Shown piece by piece: positions 46,656-56,784 of a stretch of 64,000 nucleotides of DNA (position 1 is its first letter; every line of letters begins with the position of its first letter). The notes under the pieces were generated by a model, which saw only the letters and a program-made list of their open reading frames with translations, was not told the DNA's origin and did no database searches. The position numbers and the translations under genes were made by a program. Origin of the DNA: Sesamum alatum (Eukaryota > Streptophyta > Magnoliopsida > Lamiales > Pedaliaceae); contig JACGWO010000006.1 of the NCBI GenBank assembly GCA_034509735.1, positions 34,465,141-34,529,140 on the forward strand, read 5' to 3'.

Positions 46656-48200
46656 GTATAAATACGAAAAAGCGATCCGTAGAATTCGTTTAGTTGTACG
46701 AGGTGGGGACTTTCCCTCGACACGTGACTGAATTGGATATAGTAATGGGCAGAGTTCAGAGCTCAGCTGCTCCACCCCAAACCCCACTACCAAAAAGATA
46801 ATAATAATAATAATAAATTTATTATTATTAATTATTATTTATTTATATTTATAATTAATAAATCATAGATGCTTCCAAATTTGACGTAGACCCATGTGGT
46901 GCATGCTCCATTATTGAGATGAGGGAGTACCCACGTGTCAGAATCCGATTGGTTTGTTCATTATTATTAAATCTTGGAATAATTACTTTTGAACAAAGAT
47001 GTCTGAATCGAATTGACATCTTTATCGATTAATGTCTTAAGAATATTTTTTTAAAGTTAATTGTCTCTTTCTTCCCTAACTTTTTAATTTATGTTGAAAT
47101 AAAAGAAGATTCGAGATACTTGTAAATTAAGTGTATAAATAAAGCAATGTGGTACGGGGAGTTTTAATATTGGTCTTGTTTTAAATGCTGTGAAAATTAT
47201 AAATGAATTTGGGAATAAATTGAATTTTAACACTTAGATACTTTATTCGACTTGATTAGAAGGTCGTGCTAATACCTTACCCCTAATATTGTTTTGTATT
47301 GGTTATGGTTGATAAAGAAAAATAAAAAATTAAAACCACCTGAATCGTACAATGACAATTTGAAATGAAAATAATTGTAAAAAAAAAAAAAATGCCACCA
47401 TAAACATCCCTAATTTCGATATATTCAAAACTCTAATATATATAATCTTGACCATTCAATTATTTTTGCTCTTCTAATTCATGTGGATTTATAAAAAAAT
47501 GCCCTTCAAGTCCCGACTATGACTTTTGTTGTCAAAACATTTCTTACGAACTTTAAATACTTTTTCCCTCATAACTTGATTATTATTGGGATCTTTTTGT
47601 TGTGATTCTGACATTGTTTTGTTTTGTAAAAAAAAAAAGAACGTCTAGAAATTTATAAATCACTCAATCTCTTGATTTACATCCAAATTCTGGCATACTG
47701 CGTGCGATATCATCGTATTTGGATGCAGTCCCAATGTTAAAAAAAAATATTATACTTTAATTAATTAGAGTTAAGTGATTTTGAGTTATATATAGTTGAA
47801 TATCTTGATTTGGTGGCCGAAGAAAACAGGTTCGCACACTGAAATTATGTCAGGCGCATAATTATTTAAGAAGACAAGCATGTAATAATCAATGATATTT
47901 GTGTTTGTTGAATAAAGAAAATGGGACAACAAGAATCCCAATCCAATATGAATAGCTAATTTAGTGGTCCACCCCGAAAAATGTGCGTGTCTAGTAATTT
48001 TAACACACACCCCTATGTGTGTGTTTTTAAGGTATGGAATTTTTTTTTTAAATAATTGAAAGCGATGAATTTTATTAATCGAAAATAATTCAATTATGTC
48101 GATTATTAATATCGAATAGAGACAATGACAAACAATCAAATCAATTATATCACATAAACTAACACCTAGTTATTACAATAGCAAATTGTACCTACTATAC
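46656..48200. other. Gene-free stretch
   Basis: (TAA)n tract at about 46797-46830, otherwise AT-rich. A 117-codon minus frame at 47786-48139 resembles nothing I know and has no supporting context. Confidence 0.45.
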
Positions 48201-48214
48201 AGTAGAAATAACAT

Positions 48215-48300
48215 CAATCTATACCGGAGTTCGAACCCATGACCTCTAGAATCATGGAGCATCAGTTTCTCTAACTAAGTTAGACTTCTTCGATTTTAAG
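48215..48300 (-). mobile_element. tRNA-derived SINE, copy 4
   Basis: On the minus strand, box A-like CTAACTTAGTTAGAGAAACT (48268-48287) and box B GGGTTCGAACTCC (48226-48238). It gives a tRNA-like head without a full cloverleaf. Confidence 0.55.
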
Positions 48301-48369
48301 GTTTGGATTTACTTTCTTAAAAAATAATATTAAGTATGTTATTATCCAATTTCAATCGGATCATCTGCG

Positions 48370-48640
48370 GTGCATACTGGAGTAGCATTGAGCTGCTAGT
48401 AAAGACTTTATCTTTCAATTTTGACTAGGGTGTTCATTTACGCATAAGTTGGAAATTATCGGCATGTAATTGGTGCCGCTTTGTACTTAGGATTGGTCAG
48501 TTCAATACAGTTGCAAGATCGCTCCCTATATTGAGGATAATGTAGTAAATAATCTTCTCGAAGACATAAGGTGGTGATCATGCAATTTTGTCCTTGCTTG
48601 ATATGGTCTTCACAAACTTAATCGATATTATTGTCAGTTA
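48370..48640 (+). repeat. Dispersed repeat, copy 2
   Basis: Partner of 5890-6190: AGCATTGAGCTGCTAGTA, GCTCCCTATATT and TTGATATGGTCTTCACAAA occur in the same order. Confidence 0.45.
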
Positions 48641-49003
48641 ATATGATGTGTTTAATTATTTTTATCGACTCTCTTATCATCAATATTTTACTTCATGTGC
48701 ACCCACTCATAATCTCACTAAGCATGTAGTTTGAATTTCTTCCTCCAGAGATAGGTGACAAAAATGAACAAGTGTAGATGGCATCAAGAATTATTAACTA
48801 CAAAAACTCATCACCAACAAAAACTGCATTATGAAATTGTTCACTGCGCGCTCAACAAGTCCTGATCTATCAATACAACAATTCATGCAAGAACTGATAC
48901 TTGAGAAAGACTAGTTCAGATTTGGAAGTGTAGTAGTTGAATGTCCAGTTCCAAGTTCAGAACCACCAGCAATAACAAATGAAGGAGAACAGCATCGTTT
49001 CAA

Positions 49004-52000
49004 TTAGTAGAAGAGAAGGAGAGATCCGCAGCCCAAGATGATTGCGGAAACTGCAATAGAGAGCAGAGTAACAGACGGTGCAATCCGGCCCTTGTCCTTC
49101 CGCAAGAACATACCTTCTAGCAAATGGTAGTTCACGATTACCACAAAGAAGGAGAGAACTGTTTGTGCCAACAGCTCGTCGTTCTTCTGGAAGAGCCTTG
49201 CAATTCCGATAACAAAGGCGGCCAAATTAAGAATGTACAAGCTGCATAATGGGATGAGCAGCATAGGTGATACTTGGAAATCGTATATCCCCTGCTTGAA
49301 ACGTGTTTCTTGTTCATCGTCAACCACCTTGCTTGTTAGAGAAAAATTTGCTTCTCGCAAACCAAGTCTGTCCAAAATCCCATTCAGAACTGCATAAAAG
49401 TAACATGCTACTGACTTCATCATCCAAACCCTCAGTTCATACACCGTATTTATCAATGGATCCCCAAAGGAAATGGTCTCTTGCACATGCTTGAGTCGTG
49501 ATGAGAGAAAGATAAATGCAAGCACGATAAAGTATGGATCTGAAACCTGTGAAACAATGTACGAAACCAAGAGTTAGAAAGGCATCAACGGAAATCTAGT
49601 TTCAGAAGATTGTGGTTAAACAGATACTAAGTCTGGAAATTAAGAACCCACCGAGAGGTGTAAGCATGAGCAATGTTATGGTACACATTCAGTAAATGAA
49701 AGAAGAAACGCGCTTTTGCCCCTTATTCTATCTCTACTCACCTTCGGATACAGAGGAATGCCGTAAAGTAGACAGATTGGAGGAATGATGGCCAAACCAT
49801 AAACAGGCAGAACATAGAGAGCTTCCAAACTACCGGCAGCATAACACATGGTTTCAAGAATCGACAACTTCAACGGGGCGTATATAAGAGGATTAAACTT
49901 TGACAGAGCAATTTGCATTAGGCCAAAAACCCATCGTGTCTGTTGAACCAACATATCATTCAGGTTCGTAGTGGTTGCACCCAAGAAACATGGACTGGCA
50001 GGATCAATATACACAGAAATCCAGCCGTTACAGTGCAAACTAAGACTTGTAATAGCATCCTCCACAACAGAAAAATATCTGTAACCCACCTGCAATTGAA
50101 ACAAGGAGAAAACTATGATTCCCCTTTGCACATGACTCTTTGAAGGGCTCACTTTAAGAATCTAACAATATCTACTTGCCTCTTCTCCCCAATCTGTGCC
50201 ATTGTCATAAGTACAAGAGGCTAACAGTTGGAGCTCCTTTTGCAATTCACCAGAGAGCTTTCTGTCCTCCGGCAACTGTGGTTTGTAACTTTTGTAAAGT
50301 GATTTGATGAACTCATTGCTTGAACCAAATTTCTTCTTTAGCTGATTTAGATCAACTTCTGCAAACAAAATGAAAAGACAAGTATGGTTTACCGAACGCC
50401 AACTTAGGTTATCATTTTGAAGCATTGACAACTAAAAGTACCCTTTTCAATTTTGCCAGTTGCATAGATCGCTTCCCTTGTCATGACAAAGTTGCAGCCG
50501 TATATGTTGGGTCCTCTAAGCCCATCTAAGCCGATATTTGATTTCTGTATAGTTTAGAAGAAAACAAATTACATGGATACAGGCAAAATAGTTTGTGGTT
50601 ATTATCTAAGCACAACGACAAAATGTCTGAGATCACATACGTAAATGGCATTCAGCGAACCACCATAGATATCATGCTCACTCAAATTATGAAATTTCTG
50701 AGGGAACTGAACCCAAGCTATCTTCGAAGATATTTTAGGGTCAAGATAGAAGCACATAGCTATGCGAGCTGATGACGGATTGTAGCAGTACATGTCACAG
50801 TCCAGCACCAAAAAGTAGGGAGCATTGGTGATTACAGCAGATACTCGGAGCTGCAAATGAGATTTTAGAATTAGCATAATGTATGCGTAACGATATCGAT
50901 AAAGAAGAAAAGTGATGCAAGCAAACATGAAATCTCCATTCCACAAGCTTGTTGCCTTATTGAAAATTGAGAAGAATCCTGCTATTGAACATCAAAAGCA
51001 GAGGGATAAAGAGAGTTTACTAGAGCATTGAGTGCTCCTCCTTTGAAATGGTGTGGATGACCAGGCCTTTTCTCCCTAGCAACATAAACAAGAAGAGGCA
51101 TATCTTTTAGGCTGGAATCCCCATTTTCATCTTTGATCACCTGTCAATAAAAGGTCATAAGTAATTAATATATTGTGTATGCGAGAAACCTGGTTTTTCA
51201 GTTCTAAAGCACCAAATCAATTATCATCAGGAACCCTATTTCATACCTCGATTACAGGCGCATGATCTCTGCTAACAGAAGCGCTTGCATTTACTGAATT
51301 CTTCTCCAGAGCTTCCTGGAATTCGGCGTACTTTTTCTGCACCCAAACCCACAAAATTTCAGGAAAAAAGCAAATCAAATTTGTAAAAGTCAGTACTGTT
51401 CTGGTTAATACTAATTATATCAAGAACCTCGATTATCTTCTTCTCAGCAGAGAACTCACGGCTGCCAATGAACTTCTCATGAACACTTTCCTTAGACGAC
51501 AAATAAGCCGCTGGGCACGCAATTTTCAACTCATACTTTCTACGGAAGGGAACCCAGAATCTGGCGAACTTCCAGGCTTCACGAATGGCATTTAAGGTAA
51601 CATAAGAGCCCCCATCATCCTGAAGATAAACAGCAAGCTTATCAGGAGGGTAATCAAGCGCCATAGCCGATATAACGGTGTTCATGACCCCCAGGGAGGG
51701 CTCTTTGCTGGGGTCCGCCGTGCATATGAACACATCCACCGGCTTAAGCTTCTCATCTTCCGGCAATCTTTCCGGGTACGCCTCAAGTTTAACGGGTCTC
51801 CATCTGAACGCTTGGTAAAGAACCCAGAAAAACGTGAGTACAATCTCCGAGAAAATGACGATGAGATATGGAACAAGAGGAGACTCCCTGGTCTTGATAA
51901 TACGAACAAGAGTGGTGGCTCTATAGTAAAACAAGGCCAGAATAGCAATCCCATTGATGAACATATAGAGTCTGTTGACAATGAGACTCTTGGTCAAGAC

Positions 52001-52036
52001 ACGGCGAGCATTGAGCGGAGGTGAAGGCCCATCCAT
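49004..52036 (-). CDS. CSLG: Gene D: cellulose synthase-like protein, CslG/CslM-type
   Basis: Predicted 733-aa membrane GT2 glycosyltransferase, the closest relative of gene C and oriented tail-to-tail with it. Exons on the minus strand: 51428-52036, 51247-51336, 51021-51140, 50641-50850, 50442-50544, 50180-50358, 49742-50089, 49004-49546. Start [24 protein letters not shown] intact, DDG 140-142, DCD 290-292, VED 446-448, QQTRW 486-490, membrane segments as in C. GC donor at intron 6 (GAG|GCAAGT). Differences from C include CPAAY for CPEAY in exon 1, NAL for NVL at the end of exon 3 and YATGK for YGTGK in exon 5. No frame lesion. The 5' UTR and 3' UTR are recognisably homologous to those of gene C, so the duplicated block included both flanks. 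Confidence 0.94.
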
Positions 52037-52186
52037 TGCCTTCTTCCCCGTGAGAATTACAGATAAGGATGAGAGAAAATCAGCGAGGAGAGGGGCAAAG
52101 AGTAAAGCGCAGAGAGGAAGGAGAGAATCGGGGTCAAGAAATGTTCCCACACAGGAACTCTGTAGCCCCAATCAATCATACACTGT

Positions 52187-52194
52187 TATATATA
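52187..52194 (-). promoter_or_regulatory. TATA box of gene D
   Basis: Minus-strand TATATATA followed by ACAG, about 150 bp before the start codon. The 5' UTR between is pyrimidine-rich and aligns with that of gene C. Confidence 0.5.
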
Positions 52195-52204
52195 TTGTTT
52201 GTTG

Positions 52205-52612
52205 CAGTTGACTTGTTGGAATTTAGGGATGTTCACATCACACTACAAAAATGGAGGTAATGTTTTGATGATGTCATCGCTTAAGTCATAATTCTTATGT
52301 GAAATGGAAAATAAAAAATAAAAAAATAATAATTGTGGTTTACTATTTTTGGGTGCATATAGTAAAAAAATTTTAAATATAAACATATTATAAATAAAAA
52401 TATATATATATATAATATACTACATCTCGTAAAAGAAAGAAAAGAAAATTAATTTGCAAAAGAAAAAAAAAAGAAAACTAATTTGCAAAAGTTGGAGAGT
52501 CGAATAAATTAATTATTTTATCAGGCGAAATGTATTTTTGGCATCATGAAAAAATTGTGCGACAGTATTATTCACTGCCGTTTGTGAGTGTAGAAAGTCT
52601 TTTCTTTTTATA
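52205..52612. other. Upstream flank of gene D
   Basis: AT-rich, no gene. (TA)n at about 52401-52416. No extended similarity to the gene C upstream region beyond the UTR. Confidence 0.45.
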
Positions 52613-52903
52613 TCTATACTATTATAAAAGAAAACCCTTTTGTCGTACTAATTTTTTAATGCCCCAATTTACCCTTTGATTCATTTTATTTTTTAAAAAA
52701 AGAAAATCATAATAAGAGTTTTACTATCTTAGCCCACTACTCATGTTTTTCTCAACTGACTCTACATTTTTTTCTTCACCAACTTCTTTTCTTCGTATTT
52801 CTTCACACTACGATTGTTTTTGCACAAATTTATTTTGTCGCTTCATTTCACTTCACATTTATTATTTATATACTCGCGAGGATCGCGTGCAACGACGATT
52901 AGT
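52613..52903 (+). mobile_element. Helitron-like element, copy 4
   Basis: Begins TCTATACTATTATAAAAGAA after an A and ends CGCGTGCAACGACGATTAGT before a T: the A/T insertion context and near-CTAGT terminus of Helitrons. A small CGCGAG..CGCG hairpin lies about 20 bp before the end. 291 bp, non-coding; same family as 45922-46655. Confidence 0.6.
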
Positions 52904-53279
52904 TAGTATAAATAGATGTGCAAAATACCCCTAATATGTGTAAATATATATATATATATATATATATAATTATATATTGTGTGTATGTAAATAGTGTTAA
53001 ATTTGAACCATTAATTTTAATCCATCATCCATGAACGGAAAAACTGTATTTTACGTCCCATAACTTACACTGTTTGTATATTTTGGTCCTATTAATTTTT
53101 GACGTAGCAATTTTAGTCCCATAAGTCCATAAATATTACAATTTTAGTCCCAGTGATGAAATTCGTTAATATTTTAACGGAAGAAGCACGTAAAATGTGT
53201 TCGATGCGCTGCGCTCCTCTCGCTCACTTCGCTACGCTCCAACATCTGTACTTTTCTCTGGAATATAAATCATACTTAA
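52904..53279. other. MITE remnant joined to the truncated end of psi-E
   Basis: A (TA)n tract at 52947-52969, then 53036-53160 with GTCCCATAA / GGTCCTATTA phrases of a one-armed TIR element. 53190-53250 is a short GC-richer patch (CGCTGCGCTCCTCTCGCTCA). psi-E homology begins at about 53280. Confidence 0.45.
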
Positions 53280-54211
53280 TAGATGGGCTTCACCTTCTGA
53301 ATAAAAACCATTTGATCGCTTCAACTTGGATAGAATACTAAAAGGGCACAAAATTGTTTATGCGAGAAACCTGTGTTTTCAATTCTAAGAATCTAAAGCA
53401 CCGAATCAATTATGATTGGGAACCCCATTTCAAAACTTTATACCTCGATTGAAGGTGCATGATCTCTGCTAACAGAAGCGCTTGCGTTTACCGAATTCTT
53501 CTCCAGAGCTTCCTGGAATTCAGCGTACCTTTTCTGCACCCAAAACCACAAATTTAAGGAAAAACAAGCGAATCAAACTTGTTAAAGTGAATACTATACT
53601 GGGAATACTAATTATATCAAGAACCTTGATTATCTCCTTCTCAGCAGCGAACTCACTGCTGCCAATGAACTTCTCATGAGCACTTTCCTTAGACGAAAAA
53701 TAAGCTTCTGGGCACGCAATTTTCAACTCATACTTTCTGCGGAAGGGAACCCACAATCTTGCGAACTTCCAGGCTTCACGAATGGCATGTAAAGTAACGT
53801 AAGAATCCCCATCATCGTGGAGATAAACAGCAAGCCTATCAGGAGGGTAATCAAGCGCCATAGCCGATACAACAGTGTTCATGACCCCCAGGGAGGGCTC
53901 TTTGCTGGGATCCGCCGTGCATACGAACACATCCACCGGCGGAAGCTTCTCATCTCCCGTTAATCTTTCCGGGTACACCTCAAGTTTAACGGGTCTCCAT
54001 CTGTAAGCCTGGTAAAGAATCCAGAGAAAATGACGATGAGATATGATACAAGAGGAGTCTCCCGGGTTTCGGTAATGCGAAGAAGAGTGGCGGCTCTATA
54101 GTAAAACAAGGCGAGTATAGCAATCCCATTGGCGAACATATTGATCCTGTTGATGATGAGATCCTTGGTCAAGACATGGCGAGCATTGAGCGGAAGTGAA
54201 GGCCCATCCAT
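53280..54211 (-). pseudogene. psi-E: truncated Csl pseudogene of the C/D/F subgroup
   Basis: Only exon 1 (53625-54211), intron 1, exon 2 (53444-53533) and part of intron 2 remain. Similarity to gene C intron 2 ends near 53280; exons 3-8 are gone. The start [18 protein letters not shown] is intact, but after ...YLIVIFS a 22-bp deletion relative to gene C (at about 54031) shifts the frame and removes most of the second membrane helix. The rest of exon 1 continues in another frame ([15 protein letters not shown] onward). DDG is followed by D rather than G (DDGD), and the last exon 1 codon is K instead of E. It lacks DCD, VED and QxxRW, so no enzyme can be made. The 5' UTR is still similar to C and D, and a G-box CACGTG lies upstream (54353-54358), so transcription is conceivable. 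Confidence 0.92.
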
Positions 54212-54352
54212 TGCCTCCTTTGCCTTGAGAATGAGTGGAGAAGTGAGAAAATGAGTGAGGAGTCGGCCAAAAACCAAACGACATGGGAAGGAGAGAAATG
54301 ATCCACCACAGAGGAGCCGTTTTATTTCTTGTTTCTCCTTCAATTTTAACTG

Positions 54353-54358
54353 CACGTG
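54353..54358. promoter_or_regulatory. G-box in the psi-E upstream region
   Basis: CACGTG in the context TGCACGTGTT, 142 bp upstream of the psi-E start. The core is the bZIP/bHLH binding site of plants. A single hexamer is weak evidence. Confidence 0.3.
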
Positions 54359-54398
54359 TTTCATAAAAAAAATTAAGAATTAAATTTTGAATGTAAAC

Positions 54399-54995
54399 GA
54401 GAAAATTGCAATATTAGTCTCAAATTATCCGTTCTTTTGTAAATGTCATCCCATATTTTTGTAAATAGCCAACTTTGGTGTTAAATTTTTTATTTTTTTG
54501 TGCAAAATGAATCTCACCGTTAATTATTTGATGGAAAGGCCATTTTTTGCTAAATAATTGACTGTGGGACTAATTTTGTATAAAATAAAAATAAAAACAT
54601 GGAACTAGGAAAATTTTATTATTGGTCCCATATCTTAGGGTATTTTTTTTATTTGGTTCTATTTGTTATATTTGTCTCACATTTAGTCCTATTTGTTCAA
54701 TTTTTTCTTCAATTTGGTCTCAAACAGCATTTTTCGTCAAATTGTTAACGGAGCCGTTAACGGTGGCAGAGTTTTGCCCCAATAACAGACTTAACGGCTC
54801 CGTTTTAACGAAAAATGTTGTTTGGGACCAAATTTGAGAAAAAATTAAAGAAATGGGACTAAATGTGAGACAAATATAACAAATGGGACCAAATAAAACA
54901 AATCCTAACATATGGGACCAAAAAAGCAATTTTCCCATATGGGACTAAACTTGCAAAGAATCTTATGATTTGAGGGTAATTTTGCAATTTTCTCG
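54399..54995. mobile_element. TIR-type MITE upstream of psi-E, hosting a foldback element
   Basis: Inverted ends CGAGAAAATTGCAATATTAG and TAATTTTGCAATTTTCTCG. Same termini as the MITE at 37776-38139 upstream of gene C. The flanks do not give a clear duplication. 54608-54936 lies inside it. Confidence 0.6.
54608..54936. mobile_element. Foldback (palindromic) element
   Basis: Nearly the whole 329 bp is two inverted arms (about 54608-54760 and 54785-54936) around a short loop. Examples: TTTGTTATATTTGTCTCACA against TGTGAGACAAATATAACAAA, and AACGGAGCCGTTAA against TTAACGGCTCCGTT. Because of the symmetry, both strands show a similar open frame (plus from 54622, minus from 54938); neither is a gene. 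Confidence 0.8.
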
Positions 54996-55084
54996 TAATC
55001 TTATTCTGGAATCACACGTGATTCATAGTAATATTCTAAAATTACTAAAAACATAAATTTAAAAATACAATAAACAATTGAATT

Positions 55085-55500
55085 ACATTTCTAGTCCTAT
55101 AATTATGGAGATATGACATCATCTTTAGTAATTATAATATAAATTTATTCCCATACTTTGTATCCCCCATACATTTCACACATTAGGTCCTGAATTTTGC
55201 ATATTTGGTTCCGAGTTGTTAAATTTAATCGTTCTTAAATTGTTTGAGCCAAAATATGTTGACAGAGAAAGCCGTGGTAACACACATGACACAAGCAATG
55301 ATGTGTCAACACACGTGGTAATAACACATCTTTTTCTAACAACACATGTTGGCCGAAAAAATTTATGGAGAATCAAATTTGTCAATATTGGACTAAATGA
55401 GTGATGCGAATCAAATGTTTCAAAACTAAGACCATATATGTGAGGAAGTATAAATTACTGGACTAAATTTATAATTACTAAAGTTGCAGGATTAAAGTAA
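55085..55500. repeat. Degraded inverted-repeat element
   Basis: Mirrored AATTACATTTCTAGTCCTAT / ...TTTATAATTACT phrases outside and ACACATGACACAAG / GATGTGTCAACACACG inside. Opposing short frames at 55176-55404 arise from the symmetry. Ends uncertain. Confidence 0.4.
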
Positions 55501-56784
55501 GAAAAAAAATTAGGGATATGTTACTTATTTTGTTAAGAGAATTATGAGAATTTAAACAACTTCCGTTAGAAATTGAATTTATTGGTCAGATAATGTATTG
55601 CTATATATGGTAGTGTAAATATAGATGTGTAAAGAAGATTGAAATAATTATTTAATGGGATTAAAGAATATCTAATTCTTTTATGTTATTTATATTCTTG
55701 AGACACATTCATGTTGTATATAGTAGACTTGACTATTTGAGATTTTATTTTGGTGAAAGACCCCCTCTTATAGTTTTTGACAGAAAATTCTATTAAATTT
55801 TTAATTAAATACTGAAATACCCCTAAGCTAATATATATAAGATATAAAAGATATATGTTAATTTCTATCCTACAAAAACAATCATGAATATATAATCAAG
55901 AATAGTCCAAATCTTTTAAATGCATAATCTTCAAAATGAAGTAAGAGATTATCTATACTAATTATAAAAAGAAACATAATTTTGTGTTTAAATTGGAAGT
56001 TAATTTGTGTTTTTACACAATTTGCCCTTTACTTTTGTATAATACATTTGTTTTTATTTTATAAAATAAAATTAATAATTTATGGAGAATAAAAATAAAA
56101 ATTTCATATTATACTGATAGTTCTGGTACCAATTTTTCAAACCATCAAATTTGCCCTCCGCCACAACTTCCCTCATTCTCAACCTTTTCTTTCTCGCTCA
56201 ACCCAAATTAAAACCTCTCTCACAATTAATGCTCTTTGCACGTCCAATTTTTTGATATTAACATTCTAAAAACCTTAGACCTAATCATCATTTATTACCA
56301 TAAGAACATGGAAATATGATATAGGGAGTTATATAATGTTTGGTGTTTAATTAAAAAATTTGAAAATATAAATCATAAACTAAAAGTGAGGGTGGCATGT
56401 GAATCATTTCAATTTTGCTATATTTGACAAATATATAGATATGTTTATATAACTATGTGGATGATCTAATTGCGCAAATATTTAAATGTGCCACACACAC
56501 TAAGTATATATTAAGTTACGGGTATTTAGTGTTTAAGTAAAATGTGAAAGAATCTTCGACTAAATAATACGAGCGAGAGGTTTTTCCCTATGTCAAAACT
56601 TCAGAAGAGGTGGGTGTTAAAGCCTAATCTCAGGAGAAGTGGACACAAACAACCTATATTTTTATATCTATTAATGCTTCAAAACTCAAGAGTTCTCGAT
56701 TCCATCAATACATCAATTCACACTAGAATTATACATTCTGCAAGATCTATTCAGATTTAGATGGTAGCGTTTGTAATTCTTGTT
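55501..56784. other. Gene-free stretch downstream of gene F
   Basis: AT-rich, with no coding or RNA signal. 55950-56250 has CTATACTAATTATAAAAAGAA and a C-rich patch, reminiscent of the Helitron-like start at 52613 but too diverged to call. The last 100-150 bp before 56785 should be gene F 3' UTR. Confidence 0.4.

Noticed and set aside
47786..48139. 117-codon minus frame
   Set aside because: AT-rich, no domain, no upstream TATA at a sensible distance and no splice or homology evidence.
52037..52171. In-frame extension upstream of the gene D start
   Set aside because: It begins at TTG and corresponds to the 5' UTR; the ATG at 52036 is the conserved start.
54622..54938. Two similar short frames on opposite strands
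   Set aside because: Produced by the foldback symmetry of the element at 54608-54936.
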